Shown piece by piece: positions 43,670 through 51,032 of a stretch of DNA of 64,000 bases. Under the pieces are notes generated by a model, which was not told the DNA's origin, did no database searches, and saw nothing but the letters and a program-made list of their open reading frames with translations. The stretch lies in NCBI GenBank assembly GCA_947259725.1, contig CAMYNM010000017.1, positions 24,122 to 88,121 of the forward strand, given 5' to 3'. Numbering within the stretch: position 1 is the stretch's first letter; each line of letters opens with the position of its first letter. This DNA is from CALZIK01 sp945787635. GTDB taxonomy: Bacteria > Acidobacteriota > Thermoanaerobaculia > Multivoradales > JAHEKO01. Both the position numbers and the translations under genes were made by a program.

Positions 43670-45076
43670 ATGAGATCACCGCTTTCATCCCGTTTCGCCT
43701 TGCTGGTCGTCCTGCTGCTTCTGGTCGCAGGGCCCTCAAGCGCCGACAAGATAACCCCGACAACCCTGTCGGAGGAGACTCTCCTCTGTGTCGAGTGCCA
43801 TGTCGACACGACCGCCGGAATCTATCAACAGTGGGGTCGCTCCAAACACTATCGCGGCAACGTCGGCTGCTACGAGTGCCATCGCGCCGACGAAGCCGAC
43901 GCGGACGCCTTCGACCACAACGGCTCGACGATCGCGATCATAGTCGAGAGTCATCACGCCAAGGCCGGGCTGATTCTCGGCTCGCTCGACAACTTCCTGG
44001 CCGACGTCGTCGAGGGCGACACCAACTTCTACGGCGGCTCGGCGCTGACGGTCAGCGGCTGCCAGCAGTGTCACGGCGCGGTCGTCGAGGTCAACGACGA
44101 CGGCTCGCTCAAGCCCACCGGCTGGCCCAACACGGGCATGGGCCGTGTCAATCCCGACGGCTCGATCGGCGCCTGCACGGCATGCCACCAGCGTCACCAG
44201 TTCTCCGCGGCCCAGGCTCGGCGTCCGGAGAACTGCGGCAAGTGCCACCTCGGCCCCGATCACCCGCAAAAGGAGATCTACGAAGAGTCCAAGCACGGGA
44301 TCGCCTTCAGGGCCCATGAGGACGAGCTCAACCTCGACAGCCCGAAGTGGGTGCTGGGTGAGGACTACACGGCGGCGCCGACCTGCGCCACTTGCCACAT
44401 GTCGGCCGTGCGCACGACCGACGGCGACTTCGTTCCGGTAACCCATGATGTCGGCTTGCGGATCAGTTGGAACAACCGGCCGCCGGCATCGATCCGTCCG
44501 GAGATCTCCGACGCCAAACTCGGCCTGACAAAGATGGCGGCCGTCGGTTGGCAGACCCGACGGGCCAACATGATCGAGGTCTGCACCGTCTGCCACACCA
44601 GGCCCTACGTCGACAACTTCTACGAGCAATACGACGGGGTCATCGAGCTCTACAACAGCAAGTTCGCAGAGCCGGGCATGGCTTTCATGAAGTTGCTGAA
44701 GGAGAAGCAACTGGTCACACCGGTCCAGTTCGACGAGCAGGTCGAATGGACATGGTGGGAAATCTGGCATCACGAAGGCCGGGTCGCGCGCCACGGCGCG
44801 TCGATGATGGCGCCCGACTACACCCATTGGCACGGCCTCTACGAAGTGGCCAAGCACTGGTACTCGAAGTTCATCCCCGAACTGCGTGAGATCGTCGAGA
44901 CGAACCTCCATTCAGAGGACTCCGCGCGTGTCGAGGCGGCCAAGCAGCTGGCGCAGGCTATCGAGGACCATCTGGCCCGGCCCGAGCATGCCTGGTACAC
45001 CGGCAAGATCAGCCCGGAGGAGCAGGAAAAGCGCCGTCGCGCGCAGGAGGAGTTCATGAAGCGCTACGGATCGTAG
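43670..45076 (+). CDS. Hydroxylamine-oxidoreductase-like multiheme cytochrome c, seven CxxCH
   Basis: 468 residues from ATG 43670 with AAAGGAG upstream and a signal peptide ending GPSSA. Seven CxxCH heme c motifs occur: CVECH, CYECH, CQQCH, CTACH, CGKCH, CATCH, CVCH in the form CTVCH. The segments GPDHPQKEIYEESKHGIAF, THDVGLRISWN and DYTHWHGLYEVAKHW are those of HAO-family cytochromes, which have eight hemes and oxidise hydroxylamine or hydrazine or reduce nitrite. One expected CxxCH is absent, and whether a cross-linking Tyr for a P460-type heme exists cannot be settled by eye. Periplasmic. A basic/acidic C-terminal helix (EEQEKRRRAQEEF) follows. Confidence 0.85.
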   Translation: MRSPLSSRFALLVVLLLLVAGPSSADKITPTTLSEETLLCVECHVDTTAGIYQQWGRSKHYRGNVGCYECHRADEADADAFDHNGSTIAIIVESHHAKAGLILGSLDNFLADVVEGDTNFYGGSALTVSGCQQCHGAVVEVNDDGSLKPTGWPNTGMGRVNPDGSIGACTACHQRHQFSAAQARRPENCGKCHLGPDHPQKEIYEESKHGIAFRAHEDELNLDSPKWVLGEDYTAAPTCATCHMSAVRTTDGDFVPVTHDVGLRISWNNRPPASIRPEISDAKLGLTKMAAVGWQTRRANMIEVCTVCHTRPYVDNFYEQYDGVIELYNSKFAEPGMAFMKLLKEKQLVTPVQFDEQVEWTWWEIWHHEGRVARHGASMMAPDYTHWHGLYEVAKHWYSKFIPELREIVETNLHSEDSARVEAAKQLAQAIEDHLARPEHAWYTGKISPEEQEKRRRAQEEFMKRYGS

Positions 45077-45106
45077 GTTCCAGGGCCGACGGCTCCCCAC
45101 TCTTGC

Positions 45107-45112
45107 TAGGCT
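45107..45112 (+). promoter_or_regulatory. Putative -10 element (TAGGCT) of the radical SAM gene
   Basis: GCTAGGCTGGT is nearly identical to the TAGACT context at 21126-21136. It ends nine bases before GTG 45122, which lacks a Shine-Dalgarno. Confidence 0.35.
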
Positions 45113-45121
45113 GGTCCTGCC

Positions 45122-46087
45122 GTGCCTGAACACGACGGACCCGCCTATCTCGACCTGCCTCCGGGGGAGCTTGCCGCCCGGACCGAGAGAGCGCGCGCCG
45201 CCCTCGAGCTTTGCCGTGTCTGCCCGCGGGACTGCGACGTCAATCGGCTGGAGGACGAGGTGGCCGTCTGCAAGACGGGCCGCTACGCGATCGTCTCCAG
45301 CTCCTTCCCCCACCTGGGCGAGGAGGACTGTCTTCGAGGTTGGAGAGGATCGGGGACGATCTTCTTCTCGCACTGCAACCTGCGCTGCGTCTTTTGCCAG
45401 AACCATGACATCAGCCAGGCCATCAAGGTGCGCACCGAGCGCGCCTCGCCTCCGCAAGAGATCGCCGGCACGATGCTCGAGCTCCAAGCCCTGGGCTGCC
45501 ACAACATCAATCTCGTTACCCCGGAGCACGTGGCGCCGCAAGTGGTCGAAGCGGTTGCCCTCGCCATCGAGGGCGGTCTGCGGCTGCCGATCGTCTACAA
45601 CACGAGCGCCTACGACTCGCTCGAAAGCCTTGCTCTCCTCGACGGCATCGTCGACATCTACATGCCGGATTTCAAGTACTGGACCCAGGCCGCGAGCCGC
45701 AAGTACCTCGCCGCCGAGAACTACCCGGAGACCGCCCGCGCCGCGATCCGCGAGATGCACCGCCAGGTCGGCCCGCTCACCTTGGACGAGGATGGCCTCG
45801 CTCGGCGGGGTCTGCTTTTGCGCCACCTGGTGATGCCTGAGGGTCTCGATGAGACGCGAGCGATCCTCGAGTGGACCGCCGCCGAGCTCGGCCGCGACAC
45901 CTATGTCAATCTGATGGATCAGTACCGTCCCGCCGGCCGCGTGAGGGGTACGCGCTTCGCCGAAATCAACCGACGCCTCGAGCCGACCGAGCTCGCCGAG
46001 GCCCGCGTCATCGCCCGCGGCGTCGGTCTCTGGCGGTTCGACGGACGCCGCCCGCATTCGCGCCTCTTGCGCCGGCTGGTGGGCTAG
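45122..46087 (+). CDS. Radical SAM protein, PflA-like family
   Basis: 321 residues from GTG 45122. The cluster motif is CNLRCVFCQN at about residues 84-93, preceded by a cysteine-rich N-terminus (LCRVCPRDCDVNR and VCKTG), the arrangement of the widespread uncharacterised radical SAM proteins annotated as putative pyruvate-formate-lyase-activating enzymes. GTIFFSHCNL, NINLVTPEHV and YMPDFKYW are family blocks. No glycyl-radical enzyme is nearby. Substrate not known. Follows the HAO-like cytochrome by 45 bases. Confidence 0.85.
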   Translation: MPEHDGPAYLDLPPGELAARTERARAALELCRVCPRDCDVNRLEDEVAVCKTGRYAIVSSSFPHLGEEDCLRGWRGSGTIFFSHCNLRCVFCQNHDISQAIKVRTERASPPQEIAGTMLELQALGCHNINLVTPEHVAPQVVEAVALAIEGGLRLPIVYNTSAYDSLESLALLDGIVDIYMPDFKYWTQAASRKYLAAENYPETARAAIREMHRQVGPLTLDEDGLARRGLLLRHLVMPEGLDETRAILEWTAAELGRDTYVNLMDQYRPAGRVRGTRFAEINRRLEPTELAEARVIARGVGLWRFDGRRPHSRLLRRLVG

Positions 46088-46112
46088 TCCCTGGCCGGCC
46101 GGGACCGGGCGT

Positions 46113-46118
46113 TATGAT
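46113..46118 (+). promoter_or_regulatory. Putative -10 element (TATGAT) of the thiamine-binding gene
   Basis: TATGAT ends nine bases before ATG 46128; no Shine-Dalgarno or -35 is visible. Another candidate leaderless start. Confidence 0.35.
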
Positions 46119-46127
46119 CATCCCTGG

Positions 46128-46406
46128 ATGAAGGCAGTCGCAGAGATCCAGGTCGTTCCGATCGGTGTGGGCGTCTCCGTGCGAGCCCAGGTTCGCCGCG
46201 CACAGGAGCTCATCCGCGAATCGAACCTCGTCGTGCAGGAGCATTCTTTCGGCACGAACGTCGAGGGCGATCTCGAGGACATCCTCGCCGTTGTTGCCCG
46301 CATCCACGAGGTGCTCCACCTCGAAGGGACTTCGCGGCTCTCGACCGCGATCAAGCTCGGCACGCGCACCGACAAAGAGCCGGATCTCGCGTCGAAGCTG
46401 CGCTGA
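46128..46406 (+). CDS. MTH1187-family thiamine-binding protein
   Basis: 92 residues, the normal length for this ferredoxin-like-fold family (UPF0045). AEIQVVPIGVGVSV, LIRESNLVVQEHSFGTNVEGDLEDIL and RLSTAIKLGTRTDKE are the conserved blocks; the central GTNVEGD contributes to ligand binding in the family. Members bind thiamine or a related molecule and form tetramers; the physiological role is unsettled. Cytoplasmic. Follows the radical SAM gene after 40 bases but appears to have its own -10. Confidence 0.9.
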   Translation: MKAVAEIQVVPIGVGVSVRAQVRRAQELIRESNLVVQEHSFGTNVEGDLEDILAVVARIHEVLHLEGTSRLSTAIKLGTRTDKEPDLASKLR

Positions 46407-46515
46407 GGGCTTCGGAGCTAGTCGTCGCGTCGGCGGAGCGCCCCGCCGGATGCCTTTCGCCGGAGGTCTCAGGGCTGCCGCGGTGTGAGAGCCGGTCGGA
46501 TGAAGAACCCGCCGA

Positions 46516-47871
46516 TCACAAATAGGGCAACAGCTGAGCTAGGGTGCTTCGCAGCTCGTTGTTGATCAGGCCCGGGGCCCTCAGAGACTCATAGATCTGG
46601 TTGAGCGTTGCCCAGAATGTGTCGCGGCCTCCCTCGACGGGATCGCCTTCCGCCAATTCCACGATGCGGTAGATGCCGAGACACCGATCGAACCGACCGC
46701 CTTCGTCCGTTTGCCGGGATTCCGCGCGCAAGATCGCCTTGCCTCCCTCGGGCAACGGCGAAACGCCGCCCAGACAGTGCTCCTGAAGGCTCGGCCCGAA
46801 CTGCACTCTCTCACCGAAGCCGATCTCGACACTTGCGCGCAGCTGGAATCGCAGGACGCCCTCTCGCCTCTGGCACAGCAGCACCGCCAAGCTCTCACCG
46901 TAGTTTCGCACCAGAGGTTGATCCCAACTTCGTATCTCGCGACCGCCCGTCGACACTCGAAGCATCGGCACCTCGAACAGCGCCTGGTCACAGTCGGAAA
47001 TCCCGTCGTCGCTCAGCCGCCATCCCTCAAGCTCCTCGAGCGGCTTGAGAGACACCTTCAAGGCGACGCCGTTGCGAGCGCTCTCGAGAGACAGACCCAG
47101 AGCGTCCGCTTTCGCTGCCTCCCGATCGATGAGAAAGGAACCCAGGAGCGACTCTCCGAAACCACCACGCCCGCGCCATCGTTCAAACGGCTGGCCATCC
47201 GCCGCGAGCACCGCCCAATCGCTGCAGACCAGAGCCGAACGGGCATCCGTATTCACGCAAAAGTCGGTGTTCATGAGCTTTAGAACCGTACTCACATCAC
47301 ACCAGCGCCACACCTCCGAAACCGGCGCCGGCCCCGGGCCCGCGACCTGAACGGTGATGTTCCGGTTGTACTTATTGAGGAATCGCGAGCCCTGCTCCGA
47401 CTGCAGGCTGTCGGTGATCACCCCAGGTGGATGGGTTGGCAGAAAGTGTTCCAGATACTGCGTCGGCTCGCCGCCGTGAACGCGAGAATAGTTGCTGACC
47501 GTCGCTTGCACGCTGGGAGCGAGTTGAACCGCACCGACATTTCCGGGCTCCGCCTTCGCCTGCATGAGCAGCTGCGGGCCACTGTCGGCCTGCCGGACTA
47601 GAAGACCCAGGATGCCCACCTCAGGCTGAACAATAATCGGCTGCTCGACGCCGTCGAGGTCCGGAAGACTGGATTCGGCCCGCACACCGCAGAGGGAGAA
47701 AAAACCACCGGTCAGGTGAACAAGCTGTCCTCCCACCCGGCGCCAGGACCTTCCCTCGCTCCAGGGAATCCGGCGACTCTCGAGACCACACATGGCACGG
47801 ACTCGCTCTCGCCACTCCAGCAGAGAATCCGTCGATGCCGGTACGAACCCGTCGGCTCTGCCCGGCCTCAT
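46516..47871 (-). CDS. NDP-4-keto-6-deoxyhexose 2,3-dehydratase (EvaA type)
   Basis: 451 residues, the usual length of the two-repeat 2,3-dehydratases that start 2-deoxygenation of dTDP-4-keto-6-deoxyglucose. Each half repeats the Nudix-like pattern: PIIVQPEVGILGLLVR, LLMQAKAEPGNVGAVQLAPSVQ and SNYSRVHGG in the first; QPLVRNYGESLAVLLCQR and RFQLRASVEIGFGERVQFGPS in the second. WCDVSTVLKLMNTDFCVNTDARSALV joins them. The ATG overlaps the stop of the upstream GT2 gene as ATGA. It implies a 2,6-dideoxysugar, normally known from antibiotic pathways; the partner reductase, epimerase and aminotransferase are not in the window. Confidence 0.88.
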   Translation of the reverse strand: MRPGRADGFVPASTDSLLEWRERVRAMCGLESRRIPWSEGRSWRRVGGQLVHLTGGFFSLCGVRAESSLPDLDGVEQPIIVQPEVGILGLLVRQADSGPQLLMQAKAEPGNVGAVQLAPSVQATVSNYSRVHGGEPTQYLEHFLPTHPPGVITDSLQSEQGSRFLNKYNRNITVQVAGPGPAPVSEVWRWCDVSTVLKLMNTDFCVNTDARSALVCSDWAVLAADGQPFERWRGRGGFGESLLGSFLIDREAAKADALGLSLESARNGVALKVSLKPLEELEGWRLSDDGISDCDQALFEVPMLRVSTGGREIRSWDQPLVRNYGESLAVLLCQRREGVLRFQLRASVEIGFGERVQFGPSLQEHCLGGVSPLPEGGKAILRAESRQTDEGGRFDRCLGIYRIVELAEGDPVEGGRDTFWATLNQIYESLRAPGLINNELRSTLAQLLPYL

Positions 47872-48911
47872 CCCGTCACTTCACCTGCCTGGATTTGCGC
47901 AACGACACTGGAGATGTCGGGTGGCTCCGGAAGCGTGTCGCCCGTCCGCTTCCTAATGGCATCGCGTAGCACCTCGCCACGCTCTCGACGCGTGAACCGA
48001 CCATAGAGCTCGTAGCCGTCGACTCCGCTCAAGCGATAGAGGCCTGCTGTCAGGCGGTTGATCAGCAGCCGATGCAGGAGACGCTGAGCTCGCGTCTCCG
48101 GATGCGGAGCCAACATCGATCGGTGGTCGAGGCTCTTTTCGACGTCACGCTGGGCGAGCTCACGGATTTCGTCCGCGCCCTTTGATTTCATGAGAGTGCC
48201 TAGATACTCGTGCTCCGCGCTCATTCTTTCGTAGTTCCCACTTTCGGAGCTGTGTTGGTAGTGCGTGACCACCTTCAACACCGTCACCAGATCGGCGAAG
48301 GTAAAGCCCAATCCCGTTCTCCATGCCCTCAACGCCCATTCCTGTGCCGGCGTGCGGTGCATTTGCGCCGCAGGCCGCCAGTTGCCGACCGATCGCGCTG
48401 CCGCGGTGCGAACGACCCACGCGCTGGCGGGCTCGAACAAGATCGGGTGACCGGTAAAGCTGTCGATCGGGAATCGCCGACGCGGGTTGATCTCGGAGAA
48501 CACCGGAACGACAACCGACTCCGCGCCGGGTCGGGTACGCCGCGCGAACAAACTCCTGCCGACGAAAAAGTCCGCCTTGTCTCGGGTCAGCGCCCCATGC
48601 GCCCGCTCCAGATGATCCTGGAGCCACACGTCGTCGTGGTTGAGAAACGCGACGTATGAGCCGGTGGCCAGCGCAATCCCGATCGAATTGGGTCCCGATT
48701 GCTCGCCGAATCGCTCCGGGAGGTTCGTGTACACGATCCGGTCGTCGTTGAAGGACTCCAGAACCCGTGCGGTCCGGGGATCGCACCGATCGCCGACGAC
48801 ACGCAGCTCCCAGGCATCCAACGACTGCCGTCTCACCGACTCGATCGCGACCCTCAGCACGTCGGGCCGGTTGTAGGTCGGAACGATTACCGATACGACG
48901 GGATCACTCAC
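47868..48911 (-). CDS. GT2 glycosyltransferase
   Basis: 347 residues starting at GTG 48911. VSVIVPTYNRPDVL, the FNDDRIVY strand, GPNSIGIALATGSYVAFLNHDDVW (DxD-like HDD metal site) and EWALRAWRTGLGF are standard GT-A/GT2 features. It overlaps the deoxysugar 2,3-dehydratase gene by four bases, so it probably transfers the deoxysugar or builds the same glycan. The C-terminal 120 residues are helical and not recognised. No membrane segment. Confidence 0.85.
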   Translation of the reverse strand: MSDPVVSVIVPTYNRPDVLRVAIESVRRQSLDAWELRVVGDRCDPRTARVLESFNDDRIVYTNLPERFGEQSGPNSIGIALATGSYVAFLNHDDVWLQDHLERAHGALTRDKADFFVGRSLFARRTRPGAESVVVPVFSEINPRRRFPIDSFTGHPILFEPASAWVVRTAAARSVGNWRPAAQMHRTPAQEWALRAWRTGLGFTFADLVTVLKVVTHYQHSSESGNYERMSAEHEYLGTLMKSKGADEIRELAQRDVEKSLDHRSMLAPHPETRAQRLLHRLLINRLTAGLYRLSGVDGYELYGRFTRRERGEVLRDAIRKRTGDTLPEPPDISSVVAQIQAGEVTG

Positions 48912-49069
48912 TCTCCGCGAGTATAGAGATTGCGGGCTTCGCAGGTCGCGCCGTTAGGCGCTAACCTGGCCTGCGCTTCGGCTTCTTGAGCGAAAGTTGG
49001 AGAGCCTAGCGGCTGTCGGGTTAGAGCGCGTGGGCTGGCGGTTCTGGAGACGGGTCCGTTTGCACAAGC

Positions 49070-49423
49070 CTACAGGCTCTTTAGAAGGTGGGCGACCTCT
49101 TTGCCATTCTCTCCGCGCACTACGAGAGTCGACATACTGACATGCATCGTTTCGCCCGAGGCGTTGCGAAAGAACATCTGCCTGCCGTGGATCGGTTCAC
49201 CCTCCAAGGCCATCCTGAGAACGGCGCAGGTCTCGTCACAGAATCGATTGCAAGACGGCTCTCGGCCTTGAAGCACCTCCCAACAGCGACGACCCAAAAC
49301 CTGGGAGCACCGGTAGCCGAGGCAGTACTCGGCGCCCTGGTTCCAGGCGCTGATCTTGCCTTCTGTATCGACCGCGAACACCGGAGTGCTTGTCGTTGCT
49401 TCAACTTTCCGTCCGTTTATATT
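49070..49423 (-). CDS. Stand-alone PAS-domain protein under riboswitch control
   Basis: 117 residues from GTG 49423 (AGGAG five bases upstream). A single PAS domain is seen: PVFAVDTEGKISAWNQGAEYCLGY, then RCWEVLQGREPSCNRFCDETCAVL and a C-terminal beta strand. The Cys-rich insert (six Cys between about 48 and 78) is typical of PAS domains attached to LuxR-type regulators, but no HTH domain follows before the stop, so this is either a truncated regulator or an independent sensor module. A GEMM-type riboswitch precedes it. Confidence 0.75.
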   Translation of the reverse strand, partial: NINGRKVEATTSTPVFAVDTEGKISAWNQGAEYCLGYRCSQVLGRRCWEVLQGREPSCNRFCDETCAVLRMALEGEPIHGRQMFFRNASGETMHVSMSTLVVRGENGKEVAHLLKSL

Positions 49424-49472
49424 CACGAGTCTCCTCTCGCGCTGGCAATGGAGCACTGCATGTCACCCAGAC

Positions 49473-49580
49473 CCTTCGGTAGCCCGGCGGTCTTAGGGTC
49501 TTCATGGCGGCAAGCCGTCGCAAAGAAGCGAGGACCCGTGGCTTTGCGTCCCTGAGTTTTCCCAGGTTTGCCTTTCTCGA
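49473..49580 (-). promoter_or_regulatory. GEMM-I class riboswitch (c-di-GMP or cGAMP)
   Basis: On the minus strand the aptamer core reads AAAGGCAAACC (near 49575-49565), a short P2 stem, GGACGCAAAGCC (49551-49540), GGGTCCTC, and GCCGGGCTACCG (49488-49477). These are the conserved GEMM-I segments: the GGCAAAC strand, the GCAAAGCC tetraloop-receptor/ligand region and the 3' GCCGGG(C/T)TACCG. The base equivalent to position 20 of the V. cholerae Vc2 aptamer appears to be G, which favours c-di-GMP over cGAMP, but eye alignment is not decisive. It ends about 50 bases before the PAS gene start. Confidence 0.82.
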
Positions 49581-49589
49581 AGCAAACCA

Positions 49590-49619
49590 CATATACACCC
49601 GTCGGTTGAATCACAGCAA
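49590..49619 (-). promoter_or_regulatory. Promoter of the riboswitch-PAS transcript
   Basis: Minus-strand TTGCTG (49619-49614), 18-bp spacer, TATATG (49595-49590). A transcript would begin near 49583, just before the aptamer. Confidence 0.5.
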
Positions 49620-49649
49620 CACCCCAACGGGTAGGCTGAATCGATCCGC

Positions 49650-50111
49650 TCACTCACTCAGGCAGACGAGTCGGTACGCATTGACTGCCGCGTTCTTCCG
49701 GTACTTCTGCACGAAAGCGGCATATGCCTCGTCGCGGTCGGTCTCGCGCGCCGACATCACCGTCGCGAAGGTATCGAAGCTCGGGTAGACGACGTCGCTC
49801 CCGAAGGCGACCCTCTTCCCGGCCTGCCTTTCCGCGGGCGGTGCGTCATCCGCCGGAGGCTCGAACGCGGTCCAGGTCCTTATCCGCACCTCGTAGCCCT
49901 TGCCATCCAGCCAGGCCTGATGGTCTCGGGTCGCCTCGAGGAAGCCGGCGACGCTGCCCCCCTCGATCAGCTGGTTCTCCCGCCAGCTCGAGACCGGTCC
50001 TTTGCACTCACCAAAACTGGCGACGTCGGTCGAGCTAGCGGCATCCGCCCTCGCGAGAAGGGGCATACCGAACAGGACAAGGCAAAGCACTATTGAGAAC
50101 GCACGATTCAT
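49650..50111 (-). CDS. Small secreted protein, unknown function
   Basis: 153 residues from ATG 50111 with AAGGAGGG upstream. A signal peptide (IVLCLVLFGMPLLARA) is followed by a mature domain of about 130 residues with two Cys (FGECKG near the start and LVCLSE at the end) that could form a disulfide joining the termini. Motifs such as DGKGYEVRIRTW and YAAFVQKYRKNAAVNAYR do not match a family I know. Periplasmic or secreted. A longer upstream frame is discarded because it lacks a signal sequence and a Shine-Dalgarno. Confidence 0.7.
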   Translation of the reverse strand: MNRAFSIVLCLVLFGMPLLARADAASSTDVASFGECKGPVSSWRENQLIEGGSVAGFLEATRDHQAWLDGKGYEVRIRTWTAFEPPADDAPPAERQAGKRVAFGSDVVYPSFDTFATVMSARETDRDEAYAAFVQKYRKNAAVNAYRLVCLSE

Positions 50112-50262
50112 CAGTCCCTCCTTGAAAGAGTGAAAGTGGCCCAGGCCTCCCCAGAGGCTCTGTTTCGGATCGACCGATGATACATGACTCGCAAGAAGAT
50201 GACCAATTAAATTTTTAAAACCAGACATTTGCCAGAGCATGGAATCTCTCTGCGCCCAACTG

Positions 50263-50290
50263 TTGCCAATCTATAAGTCTCTACTAATAT
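50263..50290 (+). promoter_or_regulatory. Promoter: TTGCCA, 16-bp spacer, TAATAT
   Basis: TTGCCA (50263-50268) and TAATAT (50285-50290) lie in a locally AT-rich stretch (about 50200-50320) that contrasts with the rest of the window. A start near 50297 leads into the 49-codon frame at 50322 and then the histone-fold gene. Confidence 0.5.
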
Positions 50291-50321
50291 AAGTGCCAAC
50301 TTAAACTATGGAGGGTTGACG

Positions 50322-50471
50322 ATGGACTACAGTCGCGCGTTGGGCACCGAGTTTCGAGAGGTCCGAGAGGTAGAGCACGAGGGGGAAGCCGGCAAGGGCT
50401 GTCGAAGGCTCGCGTTACCTCTCGCCAGGCGTGATTGCCGAAAGCGGGAGATTCGGTCATACTTTTCGTAA
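50322..50471 (+). CDS. Small open reading frame of 49 codons with promoter and Shine-Dalgarno
   Basis: ATG 50322 follows GGAGGGTTGACG, a strong Shine-Dalgarno at good spacing, and a -35/-10 pair lies upstream. The product (opening MDYSRALGTEFREVREV) is highly charged, with two Cys and an Arg-rich second half. It ends at TAA 50469-50471, 50 bases before the histone-fold gene, so the two may share a transcript. It could be a real microprotein or a leader peptide. No homolog is recalled. Confidence 0.5.
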   Translation: MDYSRALGTEFREVREVEHEGEAGKGCRRLALPLARRDCRKREIRSYFS

Positions 50472-50521
50472 TTTTGTAGCATGAAGGAGCCAAGGGGAGA
50501 ACGGCCAGAAAGGAGTCCAGG

Positions 50522-50932
50522 ATGCCGACCGAGCAGGAACTCATCGCCGAGGCCCGAAAGAAGATCAAGCAGGTCTTTCGGGACGACGGTCCGAACATGC
50601 CCATCGCCCAGGGCGCTAAAGACGAACAGGACAAGATCCTCGAGCACACAATCGTAAATGCCATGAAAACTGTAGACACCACCGAGTGGACCGACAGGGA
50701 CAAGAAAGACTACATCCTGCGGCACGTCAGGATCATGTCTCGAGTCGCGAAGAATTTCGCCAGGGCAGCAGACCGAAACACCATCGAGGCTGAAGACGTC
50801 AGAGATGCCGCGAGGGGGGTGATCCTTCGGGCACAGGGAGCCTGCGACAAGCAAAAGAAGAAAAACCTCCCCATCCTCCTTGGCGTTCCGTGCAAGGGGT
50901 ACGCGGTAGCGTTCGGGAAAAAGGTCCCGTAA
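50522..50932 (+). CDS. Bacterial histone-fold-like protein
   Basis: 136 residues, AAAGGAG at good spacing. Residues about 58-102 look like the alpha2-L2-alpha3 part of a histone fold: a long amphipathic helix (DYILRHVRIMSRVAKNFARAA), the loop RNTI in the place of the histone R-K-T motif (R85, T87) and EAEDVRDAARGV, matching the archaeal-histone ending pattern AEDIxxAVK. Residues 1-50 are helical and charged; residues 108-136 form a Lys-rich tail. Bacterial histone-fold proteins are known but rare. DNA binding is inferred. Follows the small frame at 50322 and precedes a kinase gene. Confidence 0.6.
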   Translation: MPTEQELIAEARKKIKQVFRDDGPNMPIAQGAKDEQDKILEHTIVNAMKTVDTTEWTDRDKKDYILRHVRIMSRVAKNFARAADRNTIEAEDVRDAARGVILRAQGACDKQKKKNLPILLGVPCKGYAVAFGKKVP

Positions 50933-51032
50933 CCAAGCTTGGGACCTTCCGAGCACTTGCGTTGACTCGGGCGGGACTGCCCGAGATCACATTCATAGGC
51001 GAGGTACGGCCTGGCAGATTCGGCCGGAGGTC

